Of a stretch of DNA of 64,000 nt, positions 45,027 through 58,288 are shown piece by piece (position 1 is the first letter of the stretch; the number at the start of each line of letters is the position of its first letter). Origin of the DNA: Sphagnum compactum. Its lineage: Eukaryota; Bryophyta; Sphagnopsida; Sphagnales. The notes under the pieces are model-generated. The model ran no database searches. It was not told where the DNA came from and was given only the letters and a program-made list of their open reading frames with translations. The stretch covers positions 2,666,001-2,730,000 of the forward strand of contig OZ234493.1 in the NCBI GenBank assembly GCA_965153455.1, written 5' to 3'. The translations under genes and the position numbers were made by a program.

Positions 45027-46240
45027 CGAGGTAAGTTTAATAGGTTACATTAAATTAAGTAGGCCTATGTATATTAGTAGCCTAGCCTAGCTTGCATATT
45101 TAATTAATCGGCCTAAATTATTTATAGGTAATAGTAGGTTAGTTTATTAGGTGTAACTAATTGGTTAGGCTATGAAGGTTAGACCTAGTTAGGTTAAGTG
45201 AGCTAGGTAGGTAGTTGGTAGCTAGGCTAGGTCATTAATTAATTAGTAAACTAGGTAGTAGGTAGGTTAATTAGTTTACCATGTGAATATGTGATCATGT
45301 TTTCCTACTAATTAATTAATTAACTTAGGTATTTAATCAATTAGTTAGTTAGGCTAAGTAGTATGTAATAAGTAGAAAAGGTACTACTAGGTGTAGTAGG
45401 TAGGTAGGTAAGTTAAACAAGAGGTATTTTGTTTTGTGGATATGTCATAATGTTTCTATATTAATTGATAAAATAATTACTTATGTTAACAAATTAGTTT
45501 ATTAAATGTAAGGTAGGTTATTAATTTATTAGGTACTAAACTAGGGAGTAGATAATAGGTTGTAAGTAGGTAGGTAAGGTAAACAAAAGTTTTATTTTAT
45601 GGATATGTTATAATGTTTTTGTATTAATTGATTAATTAACTAGTTATATTAAACAATTAATTTATTAAATGTAGGATAGGTGATTAATTTGTTAGGTAGG
45701 CTAGGTAGTAGATAGTAAGCATGTAACCTAGGTAATATATAATAAGTACGATAGGTACTAGTAGGTCGTAAATGGGTAGGTTATAAGTTAAGCAAAAGGT
45801 ATTTTATTTTGTGGATATGTTGTAGTGTTTTTGTATTAATTGATTAATTAATTATTTATGTTAAACAATTTATTTATTATATGTAGACTAGGTAATTAAT
45901 TTACTGGTAAGCTAGATAGTAGATAGTAAGTATGTAGCTTACATAGTATGTGATAAATAGGATAGGTAGTAGTAAGTAGTAAGTAGGTTAAATTGTAAAT
46001 ATTTTATTATGTGGATATATGATTTTACAATAATAATAATAAATTAAGTAAGTTAGGTAATAAACAGTAGGTATATAGCCTAGGTAATATGTAGTAAGTA
46101 GTTAAGTTAAGTAGTAGGTATTTTATTGTGTGGATATGTCATAGTGTTTTATATTAATTGATTAATTAATATAGTAGGTTAATTTGTAGGCAATAAGTAG
46201 GATAGATAATAAATAGTTAGTGAAAATGATAAATATTTTG
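45027..46240. repeat. TAGG-word degenerate array
   Basis: About 1.2 kb built of TAGGTTA, TAGGTAG, TAGTAGGTAG and ATTAATTAATTA words. A longer unit of roughly 200-230 bp recurs near 45415, 45585, 45785, 45990 and 46095: TTTTGT-GGATATGT.(a)TA(a/g)TGTTT is followed by ATATTAATTGATTAATTAA. G is concentrated on the plus strand (TAGG rather than CCTA), unlike the mixed array at 60.3-61.3 kb. It ends just before a USE/TATA-like module. Confidence 0.72.
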
Positions 46241-46311
46241 TTGTGTGGAATGTTTTTGTATGGGACAAAAGATGTCATGATAGTGTTGTAGTGTTTCCCT
46301 TCACTAGAATT

Positions 46312-46444
46312 GTCTCATATCCTTTGTCTACAACTTCAAACTTGTAAAGTATATAAGTAGGTGAAGGAATGGACTTGAATCATGGAATGCATTATAAACA
46401 TAGTGTATGTGCCATTTGGGATGAACCGGTCAAAAGGCTTGTAC
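46312..46444 (+). promoter_or_regulatory. USE/TATA-like module plus conserved core (copy c)
   Basis: GTCTCATATCC (46312-46322), then TATATAAG at 46350-46357, then the core GCCATTTGGGATGAACCGGT at 46411-46430 followed by CAAAAGGCTTGTACCC. This is the most diverged of the three copies. Confidence 0.35.
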
Positions 46445-48730
46445 CCAACAAAATAAATAAGATCCTACCTACCTACTTAGCCTATGTTAAGTGGTTTATT
46501 TTACCCTAGCCTAACCTAAAATAAGTTGCCTACTATAGTTTAGCCTAGAATAGATTATAATTAATTAATTATAAAAATCAATTACTATAATTATAATATT
46601 TAATCATTGTAATTATAATATATGTTTTTTGAAATGGAAAATTGCCACGTGTTTTATGGCCATTGGTTCTTTAAATTACTACATGGTTAAATCCTAACCA
46701 CCCATCAATGACGCATTTGGTAGCATGTGACTATCCCAAATGTAGTTGTAAATTGGGGTTCCACGCCATATTAAGAATCATCCATGGTAATGGATGAGAA
46801 ATTCTAGCCTAGTCGTAAGAGGTTTGCAACTACATTTTCAATTTCATGGCCATGTCATGTCTTTTGCAATTGATTGTTTTTGGCACTTGTTTTAGGCGAT
46901 TAAGCTATTTTCAGTCACATGTGTCCATTACAATTACAAATGAGTCGCAAATTGAATCGTTGATTTTCAAATTTCTTCTAGTGTATATTAATCACCATAT
47001 GCATTTGAATAAAGAGTACCCAAATAAAAAAATGAAAACGTCACAAAAATGAGTCACTCAATTGTGCATTTACCCTTGAAGGCATAGTAGCATCATTTGC
47101 CATGATTGAATTTTCACTTGCATCAACAAAAACCAAAAGGATAACCAGAGTAACTTAATATTTGTATTCAAAGGAAGTTGATGCTTTTATTTAAGAAATT
47201 AGAATAGGTGTACCGTGTGGTGGTGACAGCGAAGCTACATGAAAACCCAAACATCTTAGTTCCAATGGAGTCATGAAACCTTAATTTTGATGGTGGATTT
47301 CAAAAATACATGGGAATTCTCGAAATGGAAATTCTATTTCCAATTTATTATGTACTACACAATTAATTAATACATGGTAAGGAATAATTAGGGGGTATTA
47401 AATAAATAAATAGTACATGAAAATGTTACTAATGTTATTGAGTTGATTTAGTCAAATGAGAATTCAAGAATGTTTACTTATTACTACCAGTAAATTATCC
47501 TAGGAATTAGTACTTTGAAAAAATAAGAATGAAAAAGTAGGCAGTTAAAGTCAAACGGATGGAATTGGCAACAATCAAACTTAAGGACCCCATCAAGATA
47601 TCCAATGTGAGGAAAATGATGAGTCCTTTAATTTCATTGGTCATGAGGATTATCATCATATTTTGATTAAAAGATGGAAACCTCTTAGTGTTTTATTGGG
47701 CACAAGAATTCTCATCCTAAACTCCATTAGAAGGTCAAATCATCATTGATTCCCATTGGTTCATAAAAGATGAGGAGGCCATTGATTGGAAGGAAATATT
47801 TTCACAAATTTCCAATGAACAAAGAGAACAAACTCAAGGAGGGGTCATGGGAAGCTTTTGGATTTTGAAATTTTTGTTTTCTTATTTTTGGGAAGAGGAA
47901 AAAAACTTAGGAAAAAGAGGAAAATGAGTGTGTGAAAGGAGAACTAGTTTGTTCTGTGTGAAAAAATGTTATTCATGAAAATGATGGTGTGCAAACAAAA
48001 AAACATGGAAGAAAGTTATGTGTAGCAAGTAGTCATAGTTGGAGTTCATAGAATAATTTCCATGAACAAACATGTGGACTTTTTACTAAAATAATTTTTT
48101 TTCTCTCATATCCATTGTTGGATTTATTTCAAACTTCAAACAACTTTATTTAAGAAGTGTAGAATGTTCTCTCAAAATTTCAGCATCATCAAAGCTCTTA
48201 TAAAAGAACTACACTTGCCAGAAGTAAAGGGGTCTAAAGCCGTTTTTTTCCTCAAAACTGGTCAAAATAACTTTTGATTTTGAAAAATAACTTTTGATTT
48301 CAGAATAAAAACTTATAAGATTTTGTATCATTTTTGCCTTTGAGATTATTTTTTCCAACAACTCTATGCATGTTAGATCTGAAGATTGTATGAAAATGTT
48401 ATGATGAATGGAACCAAGGGGGGTCAACTATCAAAACGTGAACAGTGACTAAACATCAACATAATTTTTTTTACATCTTATCATGGTAAGTCTTGATTCT
48501 TTCAAAATGTCTTAATATTCTCCAAGTGGACACAATGCACTAGATTCTTTAATGAGATTCATTACATTCCATTGAACCATCTCAACTTGTTAGAATACAA
48601 CTACATAGTAGTTCCACCCCTAAATGAATTTTGTGAGTTGCATATTTTCATGTGGAAGGGTGTGTAAGAATTCCTCACACTTGACAACATCACTATTCGT
48701 TCAGCCCAACCATACAGGGTAAACTTTGAG
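46445..48730. other. Intergenic; possible CACTA-type right end at 46983
   Basis: ATTTCTTCTAGTG ends at 46983 and looks like a CACTA right terminus, in the same order after array and module as at 28560. A left partner was not found. 47050-47080 resembles 43950-43985 on the minus strand ('TTGTGCATT.ACC(c)TTCGAA'). A short duplicated phrase (AATAACTTTTGATTT) occurs at about 48267 and 48287. No gene is recognised. Confidence 0.35.
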
Positions 48731-48732
48731 GT

Positions 48733-50188
48733 TCAATGGTCGTGTGAGGATGAAATCTTCATTATGTAAATATTTAAAAGGTGTGTAAGGAGCCATTTCA
48801 TTATTGGTTTCATGTTTTTAGGGCCACAAAAGGGTTCCAACATTATGTCTTCCTTGTCCACAGGGATAGGTGAGTTGGGCTCTACAAACTGTGAATGATT
48901 AACCCTCCAATTACTAGTTGGCCAGAGGATTTCCAACAACACTGTACTTTGTTGTGGAAAAGGGTTTGCCAACATCTCTAAAATAACCTCCTAGTAATCA
49001 ATGTAAAACTTCATTATATCAGCGTACTTTGGATCTTTCGACATTCAGGTTCCAGAATTCCAAATACTTCAAAATTCCAATAGCAATGAAATTCTACTTC
49101 TCCATTACCTCAGTAACATCGTTCCCCCAAATTGGACAAAATGGAACAAACTTAGAAACTCCACTTGGTAACTTTGGCCAACCTTTATCGTTAAACTTCC
49201 ACAATCGTATAGCAAGGCCTTCCTTCGAACTCCACATCTTATCATTTGGTGAAAGATTGTATTACATCACAGGCCATTCAAAGGAATTGACAAAAAATGG
49301 AAGAAAGCATATCTATATGGCCTACTAATACCTCTGCATTGTCTTTTGAATACCCTTGCACCCAAGTTTTGAAATCATGAATTTCTTGAATCAATTGGGG
49401 AATGAAAGGTCGTTCTTGAGAATCCATGAATGCTTTCATCAAGTCTGCCAAACAATAGTTGGATTGTTCTCTTAACTTTTTTGACAAGTAGCTGAAACAC
49501 CCATCAATGTCCTCATGTGTGTGCCCCACAACAAGGAAACCCAACCGCACCTCCTCAAAGACATCCCTCGCAGTTAAGAGTGAAAGAAATGCAAGCAAGT
49601 ATCTATTTTTGTTGTCTTTCACACAATTGTCCATTTGAAGCAACAATTTCCATGGCAAAGGTTTTGCACCAATAAATTGTTCAAGGGCTTTCAATCCTTC
49701 ATGCATTGAGACTTCCCTTGCATTAGGAGTGAAAAAAATTCACTCTAAAACTCCTTTTCAAACAACTTCTTCAACTCATGAATTTGCTCCTTCTCCAAGG
49801 TTTTTAGAAAGTGAAATAGCAAAGCAATGGTGAAATTAGGGTCATTAGGCCACAATTCATTTGAATATTGAGTGTAGGCTTCATCTCCATGCCCATGAAC
49901 TATCATTCCCGTTAGTGTAACTGGCAATTGACCCAACCTCACCATCATTTTGTTTTTCATTTTAAGCCTTGGGATGGCAATCTTGGAATGATCCATCATA
50001 TTGTGAATGACACACAAGAACTCTTCCTTCAATTGAACAAATTTTGTTTTCCAACTTCTATCACTAAAAGAAATTATGTCCTTTGCAACTAAAAAATCTA
50101 TGACTACAAGTCCTAAATGACTATATGTATGACTTTGGTCATAAACTATTACGTCGAATCCTATGTGTAAAAAGTTATAGTCATACAT
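48733..50188 (-). pseudogene. DUF7869-type transposon-associated gene, decayed
   Basis: Read on the minus strand, 50188-49745 gives 'LGQLPVTLTGMIVHGHGDEAYTQYSNELWPND', ending at TAG. The next part continues in frame as 'SEFFSLLMQGKSQCMKD' and then shifts to 49706-49278, 'LLLQMDNCVKDNKNRYLLAFLSLL...FLVVGHTHEDIDGCFSYLSKKL'. The block 'QMDNC..(D/E)NKN.Y...F...L....F..V...FL.VGHTHEDID' is the signature of the DUF7869 domain, found in large families of transposon-linked eukaryotic proteins. A shifted frame to about 49040 ('FEWPVM.Y', 'AIRLWKFNDKGWPKLPSGV') and 48975-48733 ('VEPNSPIPVDKEDIM') carry the C-terminal part. At least one nonsense and two frameshifts make it inactive. Its biochemical role is unknown. 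Confidence 0.68.
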
Positions 50189-51667
50189 TAATGGGGCATG
50201 TGACTAATAAATGATGAGGTGGTAACAAGATGGAGGATGTCAATTTTCATCACTTTTATCTCATCTATATGGCATCCATGATTGATGACAAAGTGACATG
50301 GATGTTCGATTGTCATTACAATGATTAAAAAATAACTATAAGTCATTTGATATGAACATAAACAACCCTACCCCCATCCCCCACCTACCTATGTACCTAC
50401 CTATTTACCTACCCACCCACCCATCTATTAACCTACCTATTTGTTTACTCACCAAACCACCTACTTATCACATACCACTACTATAGAACTTGTCCCTAAA
50501 CCACTCAAAGTTCCACGCACCTTCCACTAGAAAGGATTTTGTTTCACCTTGGTGAATTTCCAATGGACATCCCTAATGATCAAAAACCCATGGCAAGGTC
50601 TACACTACAATTCCACTATGCACTAGCTTGGTCCACTAATCCAATTACTTTCCACCCAATCCAATATAGTTGACAAACTTCCATTTAAAATTTTAGCATC
50701 AAATTTTTTTCACATGCTTGCCCATGGACATTGTCTAAATTCCCAAGGTGGATCTTGGGTGAATGTTGTGGCCTCACACTTGGTAGTCATGGAAGTTCCA
50801 TCTTTCTTCTTGATGGCATAATAATACATTAATGAACTGCAACATGTTCAGTTAAGTTAATTTTTTTGATGACCCCTATAGATCCAATTAACAAGGTTAG
50901 ATTGCGACATTTGACAATGCATACATTGACATGACATACAACATGACTAGTTCATGGGCTTTTGATAACACATGTAGATTCCATTCATGAAATTAGATGT
51001 TCAAATTTTGACAAATATGAATGGTAAGATTAGTTGAATTTCACCTTTTTGCTTGATCACAAAGAAATACAATGACATTGGATAATGTTGAGGTATTGAA
51101 CTTTTAATGACAATTACAGATCTAATCCATAATAGAAAAAAGATAAGATGAAAAACATCCAGATGAAGGGAAATGACAAATGATTAAATGAACAAAGTAA
51201 ACAAATGACATCATAGCTTGAAAAAAAACACCCTTGCTAGGCCCTAAGACACTCTAGATCCTTTTTCACTCTTGTTTTCCCCTCTCTACAATAGTCTTGT
51301 TGTAGGATATTCTCAACAAGCTAATAATTGCCTACAACAACCTCAGCTTCTCTTAATGAGCATGAATGTAGTTATGAGAATACTCACATGTTGCTACAAT
51401 GCCAACTCTTGATCATATCACCCTCCTAACATTCTTACAATATAATTTACATACCACCACTACAACTTTTAATACAACTCAATTCAACTATGCTAGTTGG
51501 CTTGCAACTTCCTCCCACAAAACATATAGTAGCAGTAGCAAGTCTTAAATTTATTACAATAATTCTTCCACGGTTAGACTTGTTTTTATTCCTCCATGAT
51601 GATGAATAATGATGATGATTTCTTTCTTTGTTGCTTTTGAAATGAATTTCAGTATACACTTGTTAAT
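50189..51667. other. Intergenic with CCTA microsatellite and TTCCACTA repeats
   Basis: 50360-50470 is CCTA/CACC-rich simple sequence. 50480-50700 repeats the TTCCACTA(g/t) and CCAAT words also seen at 22440-22780. No gene is recognised; the frame at 51447-51659 has no motif. Confidence 0.4.
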
Positions 51668-52482
51668 TGTCGCAACCCCACTTTGAGAGAGTGTGAGGAT
51701 GAGACTCACACTTTCGAAATGGGGACTTGGGAGTCCTCCCGGACTCCCAAAACTTCAGAGTTCAATGCAGGGGCCAAAACACCTCGCATTGAAAAGTTCT
51801 TAATATCATTGAAAAGCTATTGAAGTGCAGATGTTGAAAATGGGCTGGCATGAGCCATTTGGACATCTGCAGCATAAGTTATGACCAAAAGAAGGGCCGG
51901 GAGTCAAACTGGCAGTTTGGCTCCCGACAACTAAAAGTCGGGAATTGACCTGACCCCAGTGTGTGCAGGTAAAGTACACACCGTTGGAAAGCTCTTGACG
52001 AGAACTATAACTTTGCTTTAAACCTCATCCCAATAGGAGGTCTGAGCAAAGAGTTATAGCATCGCAAAGTTGTGGGAGTCTAAACCGGGATAGTTTCGGG
52101 ACTCCTCTTTGGGAGTCCCAGGACAAAAAACCATTCGGGCGTAGGCTCCGCGGAGAGACGCAGAGAATACTATATGGGGGAAGATGGTGGTTTCCCCTGA
52201 GTCCGGGCCGTGGTGAGTCTTGTGAATCCAGAGTTGCCCGTGGCTTGTCCTAGCACTAAAGGTGATCTAGAAAGTGAACTAACCAACTTGTTGGTTGGTT
52301 TGATGTAGATTTGAGTGAGTAACTAAAGCTTGTCACTCTTCCTAGTCCCATCTCGGAGCTTCAGCACGCCCCTCTACCCATTTTAGTGCTGAGAGCGTGC
52401 CCCGAGTTCCTCACAATTTCGCTGTTTCAGTAACTTGGACCCATCTTGGGTCTAACTAGGAACTTGGGAGCGCGTCATTAAC
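51663..52482 (+). mobile_element. Solo LTR of the same family as 1641-2547
   Basis: The body is 51668-52477 (810 bp), starting TGTCGCAACCCC and ending GGGAGCGCGTCA (TG...CA). It is flanked by TTAAT (51663-51667) and TTAAC (52478-52482), a 5-bp target duplication with one change. It aligns with the minus-strand LTR at 1641-2547 throughout. No gag or other internal sequence follows on either side, so it is a solo LTR left by recombination. Confidence 0.7.
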
Positions 52483-55400
52483 ACAGTAACTCCCAATCGT
52501 TTATGCACCAAGTCTAGAACTATTTTCTACACTACATCCATGAGAAGCTCTTGCAATGTGTTGTTTCTTAAATGTTCATAACATTATTCAAAACACCAAT
52601 TATGACATCACAAACACTTAGTGAAATTTCTGGTGCCTCCATTTCCAAGAGCAAGGCTTCACAAGTACATTGGGTTCCACTCGCTGTGCCTTTCAATTTG
52701 AAGGGTCCCAAATCAGAAATCTAACTTATTGCTAATGAATCCTCTAGTGTCTCTTCATGGTTTAGTCTTATCTGAGAATATGGACTAGATTGACAAAGCT
52801 AAAAAGGAAACAAAAAGAACATACCTCTTTGACTTTGTTATGTTTTCAGCTTCCCCATTCCCATCAAGCTTGTAACTCAAAATGAAAGAAGGATACCAAC
52901 ATCCTTGCCAAAAGTTGCAAGGGTAGTCTGTACTTGAAAATTAACATTTCCATTAAACATTTGTAATCTTCAATTAGCATAACATGAGGAAGTTATGGTG
53001 AATATATCCAGGTTATTATAATTGCAAAATGGGCCTACAACCTAGCCCAAGGACATCATACATAGATAATGGTCATGGATCTACTATAGTTGTTGTATAA
53101 GGGAATAAACAAGTCCACTAACTAATAAAAACTGAAGAATCCATGTAGCACAAGTAGATGTCCTTCCAAGTCTCAAGGACACTAAGGGTCAGGAAAGCAA
53201 CCTTAAGGGCACAGGGTCCTTCTTTATGTCCTTAATTTGCTTCATTATTTGTGCACAATTGTGTGGGTGGTGAGAACTTGAAAAGCCTGCCCTCACCAGT
53301 GCTTTTTTTAGGAATTTTTTATGTAGACAAAGTGGATATCAACCATAAGATGATGTAGAAAAAAGTGACTATCATTCAGAGGAAAATTTAATCAAATCTG
53401 GCTACAAAGCAATCATGAAGTATAAATCTTTAATCATCCTTCTATATTTTTAGCTATGCACTTTAAACAAAATTAAAAAATCTGAATTTTTAAACTATTT
53501 TTTCCTCACTTTTGGGCAATTGAAAAAATCAATTCATTTTTGAACTTTTGACCTTTAATTTTGCTTTTGAGCGAGGGTTTGTCAGTAAAAATAAGGCTGA
53601 CCCCACCTCCTGCCAAAGTACTTGAAATATTTGTATTGGGTAGATGTCCCCACCTCATGCCCAAATGCCTAAAATGATGCCTAAGTAACTTTATGTGCAG
53701 TAAGTTGTAACTGGAAGAGATATTTGACAATTTGGAAGACTTATTTCTTGGAGGGCATGGATGGACAAGCTTTGTGACCCTCAAACATGAAGTCTAGAGC
53801 AATTTGATTCATGTTATGAAATTATTAAATAATATGGTTGGATGTGGTTGGGTAGGGGTGATGTTCATAATGATGGGATGACATAAGTTGTTGGTAGTTG
53901 GGGTTGTGGGTGAGGGGTTGTGGGAACTGCTGTTTTAATCACTAGGAAATTCACATTCACCGCATGCATGATGATCATAAAAAGTCGGATAGGTACAAGC
54001 AATTCCAAGGAAGTTTCCTACCATATTTGGAGGTCACATTATATCCTTGAATATTGACCCTAATATTATGATGGATATACTATGCCTAGTCCTCAAGGGT
54101 GGGAGGGATCCTATGTATAGGCATGAGATCACACCCACTCTTGAAGAGTAGGCAATAGGACTCTTGCCCTTTCGTGCCTCATGATCCGAGTATGTTTAAA
54201 TGCACGATAATTCTTGCCTTGTGCTTTACAATTGGTATAATTTCCCTATAATTTTCAACTTTCTACTCAGTGGTTTGTAAAGTTTTCACAAGGAAAGAGG
54301 ACAACTCCCCCAACACAAGTCATCTAATAAGATTATATTGTGGTTGATTGTGGTACTCCGGTTGAAGCTCAATTGCAAAAAGTAGGATGAAGACATGCAA
54401 CCCAATGGCTGGAATCATATCACCTAACTTACCAACCTCTGTATCTTGATTCTCGACTACCTCACGATTAGGCCTATGCACCCTTCAAATCAACATTTGT
54501 CAACAATCCCCATTTGTGCATCACTACAATGTGACATCTAGGAACTAACTAACTACCAGCAGTTGTGAGATGTGCGTTGCTGAGTACAAACCATTATCAT
54601 GTTGGTGGCTTCTTCATATCCGTACTTATGTCATAAAAGCATTTAAAACTTATTTTCCAAAAACTTGTGGTTTTTTGGGCATTCTCTAATCTTTCTTTCT
54701 TTTGCAACCCATTTCATATCAAAATTCATTTGGTGTATATTTTCATTATGTTTACTTGATTAGGACTTGTATAAAACCTCTGAGCATTGGTTCATTCGTT
54801 ATTGTGTGCAAAAGTAATTCCATACCAACGTTGGGAACTTCATGAAATATATAAATTTAGTACAATTTAACACTTCCCTGGTTTTCAATTTACCCAAAAA
54901 AACAAACCCATCGATTTTCAGGCAGGCTCATTCTGGCTAGCGAGAGAACAGTTGGGTATTTGACCAGTTTTCAAGTTAAAACAAATTTTAACCTCAGACC
55001 TCCTAGAGGAAGACAAGGGTATTTATGAGTGTGTGTTGGGGTGGATCTTAGAATTAGAAACAGATAATTAACCAGTTATCAGCCTCTGTATATATTAGTG
55101 TTGAGTGGGTATCAAAAAAAATTGTGAGAACTGATCAAGAGTTAAATCTGATTCTCACGATGAACATCAATCGATATCATATCAAGTGATATTCAATATG
55201 ATATCCAAATTGTTAGATCTTATGGAGTGAGGATCTTTTTGAATCAGGTCTTTATGTATTTTTCAAATATTGATACTTGGGCAAGGTAATGGAGAATACT
55301 TGAGGTAGGTTTTCAGGAGTCTACTATTTACTCAAGGTAGTAGGAGTTTCTTGGCAAGTGGCTTCTAGAAGCTTCTAGAGGAACCCAATGTTCTTAGATT

Positions 55401-55680
55401 TTAGATTTAGGGAATTAGGGTGGCTACCGCTCAATGGACATCTTTAGTGGAGAGGGAAAACTTGTCTTCACATAGATAAATTGACCCAAACTTTCATTTG
55501 GGCCTCACATTTCTCCATAGCTCAAGTGTTTTGAAGTTGGGTTGTTGAAGATTTGTGTGCATTGAGGAAATTGATTTTTTTTTGTTTTTTCCAACTCACA
55601 ACTCTACTTGCACATCTTCTTCTTGGCAAGATTTCCTTGTGCATTTCTTTTTTAGTAGTGATGGCATTGCTTTTTCAAAT
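52483..55680. other. Intergenic, nothing firmly recognised
   Basis: 53375-53445 is related to 36640-36730 (dispersed repeat). 54890-55220 has some LTR-like features (a TATATATTAG box near 55090 and a TGATATC-rich end near 55180-55210) but no second copy to compare. Open frames such as 53506-53784 have no motif. Confidence 0.35.
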
Positions 55681-55689
55681 ACGTGATTG

Positions 55690-55960
55690 TGCTCTTAACT
55701 TTGCTTGTGCATTTTTGCCATGGTTCCTAGCTTTGCTTGTTGATCTACGCATGTACTCTCCCCCCCTCCTGTTTGCTTGTCTAAGTGTGAGATTGTAGCA
55801 TTTCCTTCTTAGTTTTTGGCTTTGTTCATTGATTTTTTGCATGTACTTCCCCTTCCTTGGTTTGCTTGTGCAAGTGTGAGATTGTAGCATTTCCTTCCTA
55901 GCTATTGGCTTTGTTTGTTGAGCTATTGCATGTATTTCCCCTCCCTTTGCTTGTGTAGTT
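55690..55960. repeat. Imperfect tandem repeat, about 89 bp, nearly three units
   Basis: The units start with (G)TTTGCTTGT at about 55771 and 55860, with a more diverged first unit near 55697. Shared text includes AAGTGTGAGATTGTAGCATTTCCTTC, TTGGCTTTGTT and GCATGTA-TT/CTCCCC. The open frames on both strands here are products of the repeat. Confidence 0.75.
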
Positions 55961-57147
55961 GTCAAATCTTAGGAGGTTTGATTTTCAACGTTGAAGTTTT
56001 TTTTCAAGCTCCAAGTTTGGAACTTCTATTAATTTTTCACAATTTCTTTTTTTTTATCACGTTTTTTTAAAACTATTTTTAAAAAATTGGTTATTTTTGG
56101 ATTTTTGGGCTTTTATATCGTCACATTTCCTGTTTTTTAAATTAATTATTATTTAAAATATTAATTACTATAAATTCTTGTTGTGTAGGATCTAAACAAA
56201 TGTTGCTTGCAAATGAACAATTTTAAAAAGTTGATATTTGTGAGAGAATTGGCTTAATGAGTTGAGGGTTAGTTGTACTTCTCCATCTAACTTGATGGAG
56301 TTAATTGAAAGAAATATTGATCTAGAAAAAATCTGGAAAAAAATAGAGATGTCTTTATACAAGATGAGATTCAAGAAGTATGATGAAAACAACATTTGTT
56401 CATTTTCATCAATTTTTATTCATTTTTTTAATTTTTCTCAATTCATACTAGGTCTTTTTCGTTCTTATTTTATTAAAAAAATTGATAATTGACTTAAGAA
56501 AATTGCTTAAAATAACCTCCTATTATTAACTTTGTGAAAATCACCTATTTGAGAATAGACTTACAAATTTAAAAAATCAAAAGCTGAAACCGTGGTAGGT
56601 TTATTAAAATATGAAAAATAATAATTTAAGAATTGGGTTGGTTCTTCAAAATTGTTGCAAGGATTGGAATGAATGATTATTTTTAAAATGGGAACAATAC
56701 TTAACATTGGCATATACACACACTTACCTATCAATTCTCAAAACTTTCAAAGAATTCGTTTTTGGTATATAACTATTGTTCTCAAAAGATGGAAAATTCA
56801 AAGAACTAGTGGGTTTTTCATGAAAACAATGATTCTTTGTCATTTCTTTCATGAAAATTGCTATTTATTAAGGTTTTTGAAACAACTCGTAGTTCTTTGA
56901 TTTTGATTTTGTTTTCTTCTAAAAGCTGAAATTGACATTTCTTTGATTCGAGAATAGTTTAAAAACTAAAATTGATTGTTCTTTAAAAATTTAAAGAACC
57001 ACGCAACATTGGTTTTAACCTCTAGACCATGAGCTTTCATGTGTATGAGAGATCCATGAAATGGTTTATTTAAAGTTTATACATGTAGATGGCCATCAAC
57101 ATGTATAAACACTAAATAAAAAAGGTTTTGCCACATCCTTGAAATAT
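55961..57147. other. AT-rich, nothing recognised
   Basis: Long T- and A-rich tracts. A short phrase about CAAAGAAC is repeated several times between 56740 and 57000 in both orientations (AAAGAAC, GTTCTTT), suggesting a decayed inverted structure. No gene. Confidence 0.3.
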
Positions 57148-57215
57148 GAGTGCTCATGATTTAATGGTTAAAGTTTTTAACTTTAGGAGGTTTAAGTTCA
57201 AATCCTTGGAAAGCC
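57148..57215 (+). repeat. tRNA-derived SINE head (candidate)
   Basis: GTGCTCATGATTTAATGGTTAAAG resembles a degenerate A box context, and GTTCAAATC at 57196-57204 fits the B-box consensus GWTCRANNC. The internal arm TTTTTAACTTTAGGAGG lies between them. It is too degenerate for a working tRNA. The 3' limit of the SINE is not clear; 57216-57480 may be its body. Confidence 0.45.
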
Positions 57216-58288
57216 TATCTATGAATAGGTCTTTAATCTTTCAGGTTTACTTACTTACCAGGCTCTAGACCTCTAAGCTTGAGTATCCCCAGCTTGAGAA
57301 CCAGACCTAATTAAGGCCTTTGACCTCACTTGAGTATCGAATGCAGTCGGATCTCAATTAATGAGAACCGATATGATGGTTATTGATCTGGGTGATATCC
57401 GCTTGACATTAATGTCTAGCTTGCTTACAAGCATGCAAGCAAAAGAACTTGTGAGAAAGACAAGAACTTCCTTATATACACCTTTATGGCATCAAGGACT
57501 TGACATTTAGACAAGAAAGAAAGTTTTGATTATTTTGCATACAATGACATTAGAACCAAATAAATCATTTATGAATCAATCAATACTTCAAGTGGGCCAA
57601 TGTGGGCGGATGACACATGATTCAAAACTGGATTTTCAAGATCACTTTCACTATTTTTATTGTATTGATTCATGACATACAACTTATTCATACATTATAG
57701 TATCCCACAATTTGCATTTATATAATATTTTTATTATCTACATATTACAAAATTTAATTCCAAGATTGAATTAAACCTTATACGTTTTTGCAATTCATTT
57801 TACATATAAATCAGCAAAGTGACCTTCTAAGACATGGTTTAAAGGGCTAGATCACATACTGTACATCACAAATTTCCATCATTATGAACTCTTAACCAAA
57901 TAGCAATTTGAGTTGAATACGCATATTGTTGAAATATGCTCAAAGTTCTGTAGAAAGTGGAAGAACAAGAAAAAGAAAAATATGCGACCACTAATAAAAT
58001 ATTTATTTGATCAAAATTTGGTATTACATGTGATCCAATGAAATTGGCATAGAACATTGATGTAACTCAAGATCTGTAGTAATCACCCAACCACATGACA
58101 AGAAAAAAATGGTATAAATTTTGTCTCCCCCAAAGACCTCCAAATGGTATTGACTATTAACAATAATTCCCTAATAAGAACATGTATCGATGTCTCAAAT
58201 GTCAAGTGCCCTTTTCAATTCCTTTTTACCAAGTCTCAATAACAAGAGCTATGATAAGAAAAATTGTCATAATGCTTTGGTAGGGTTA

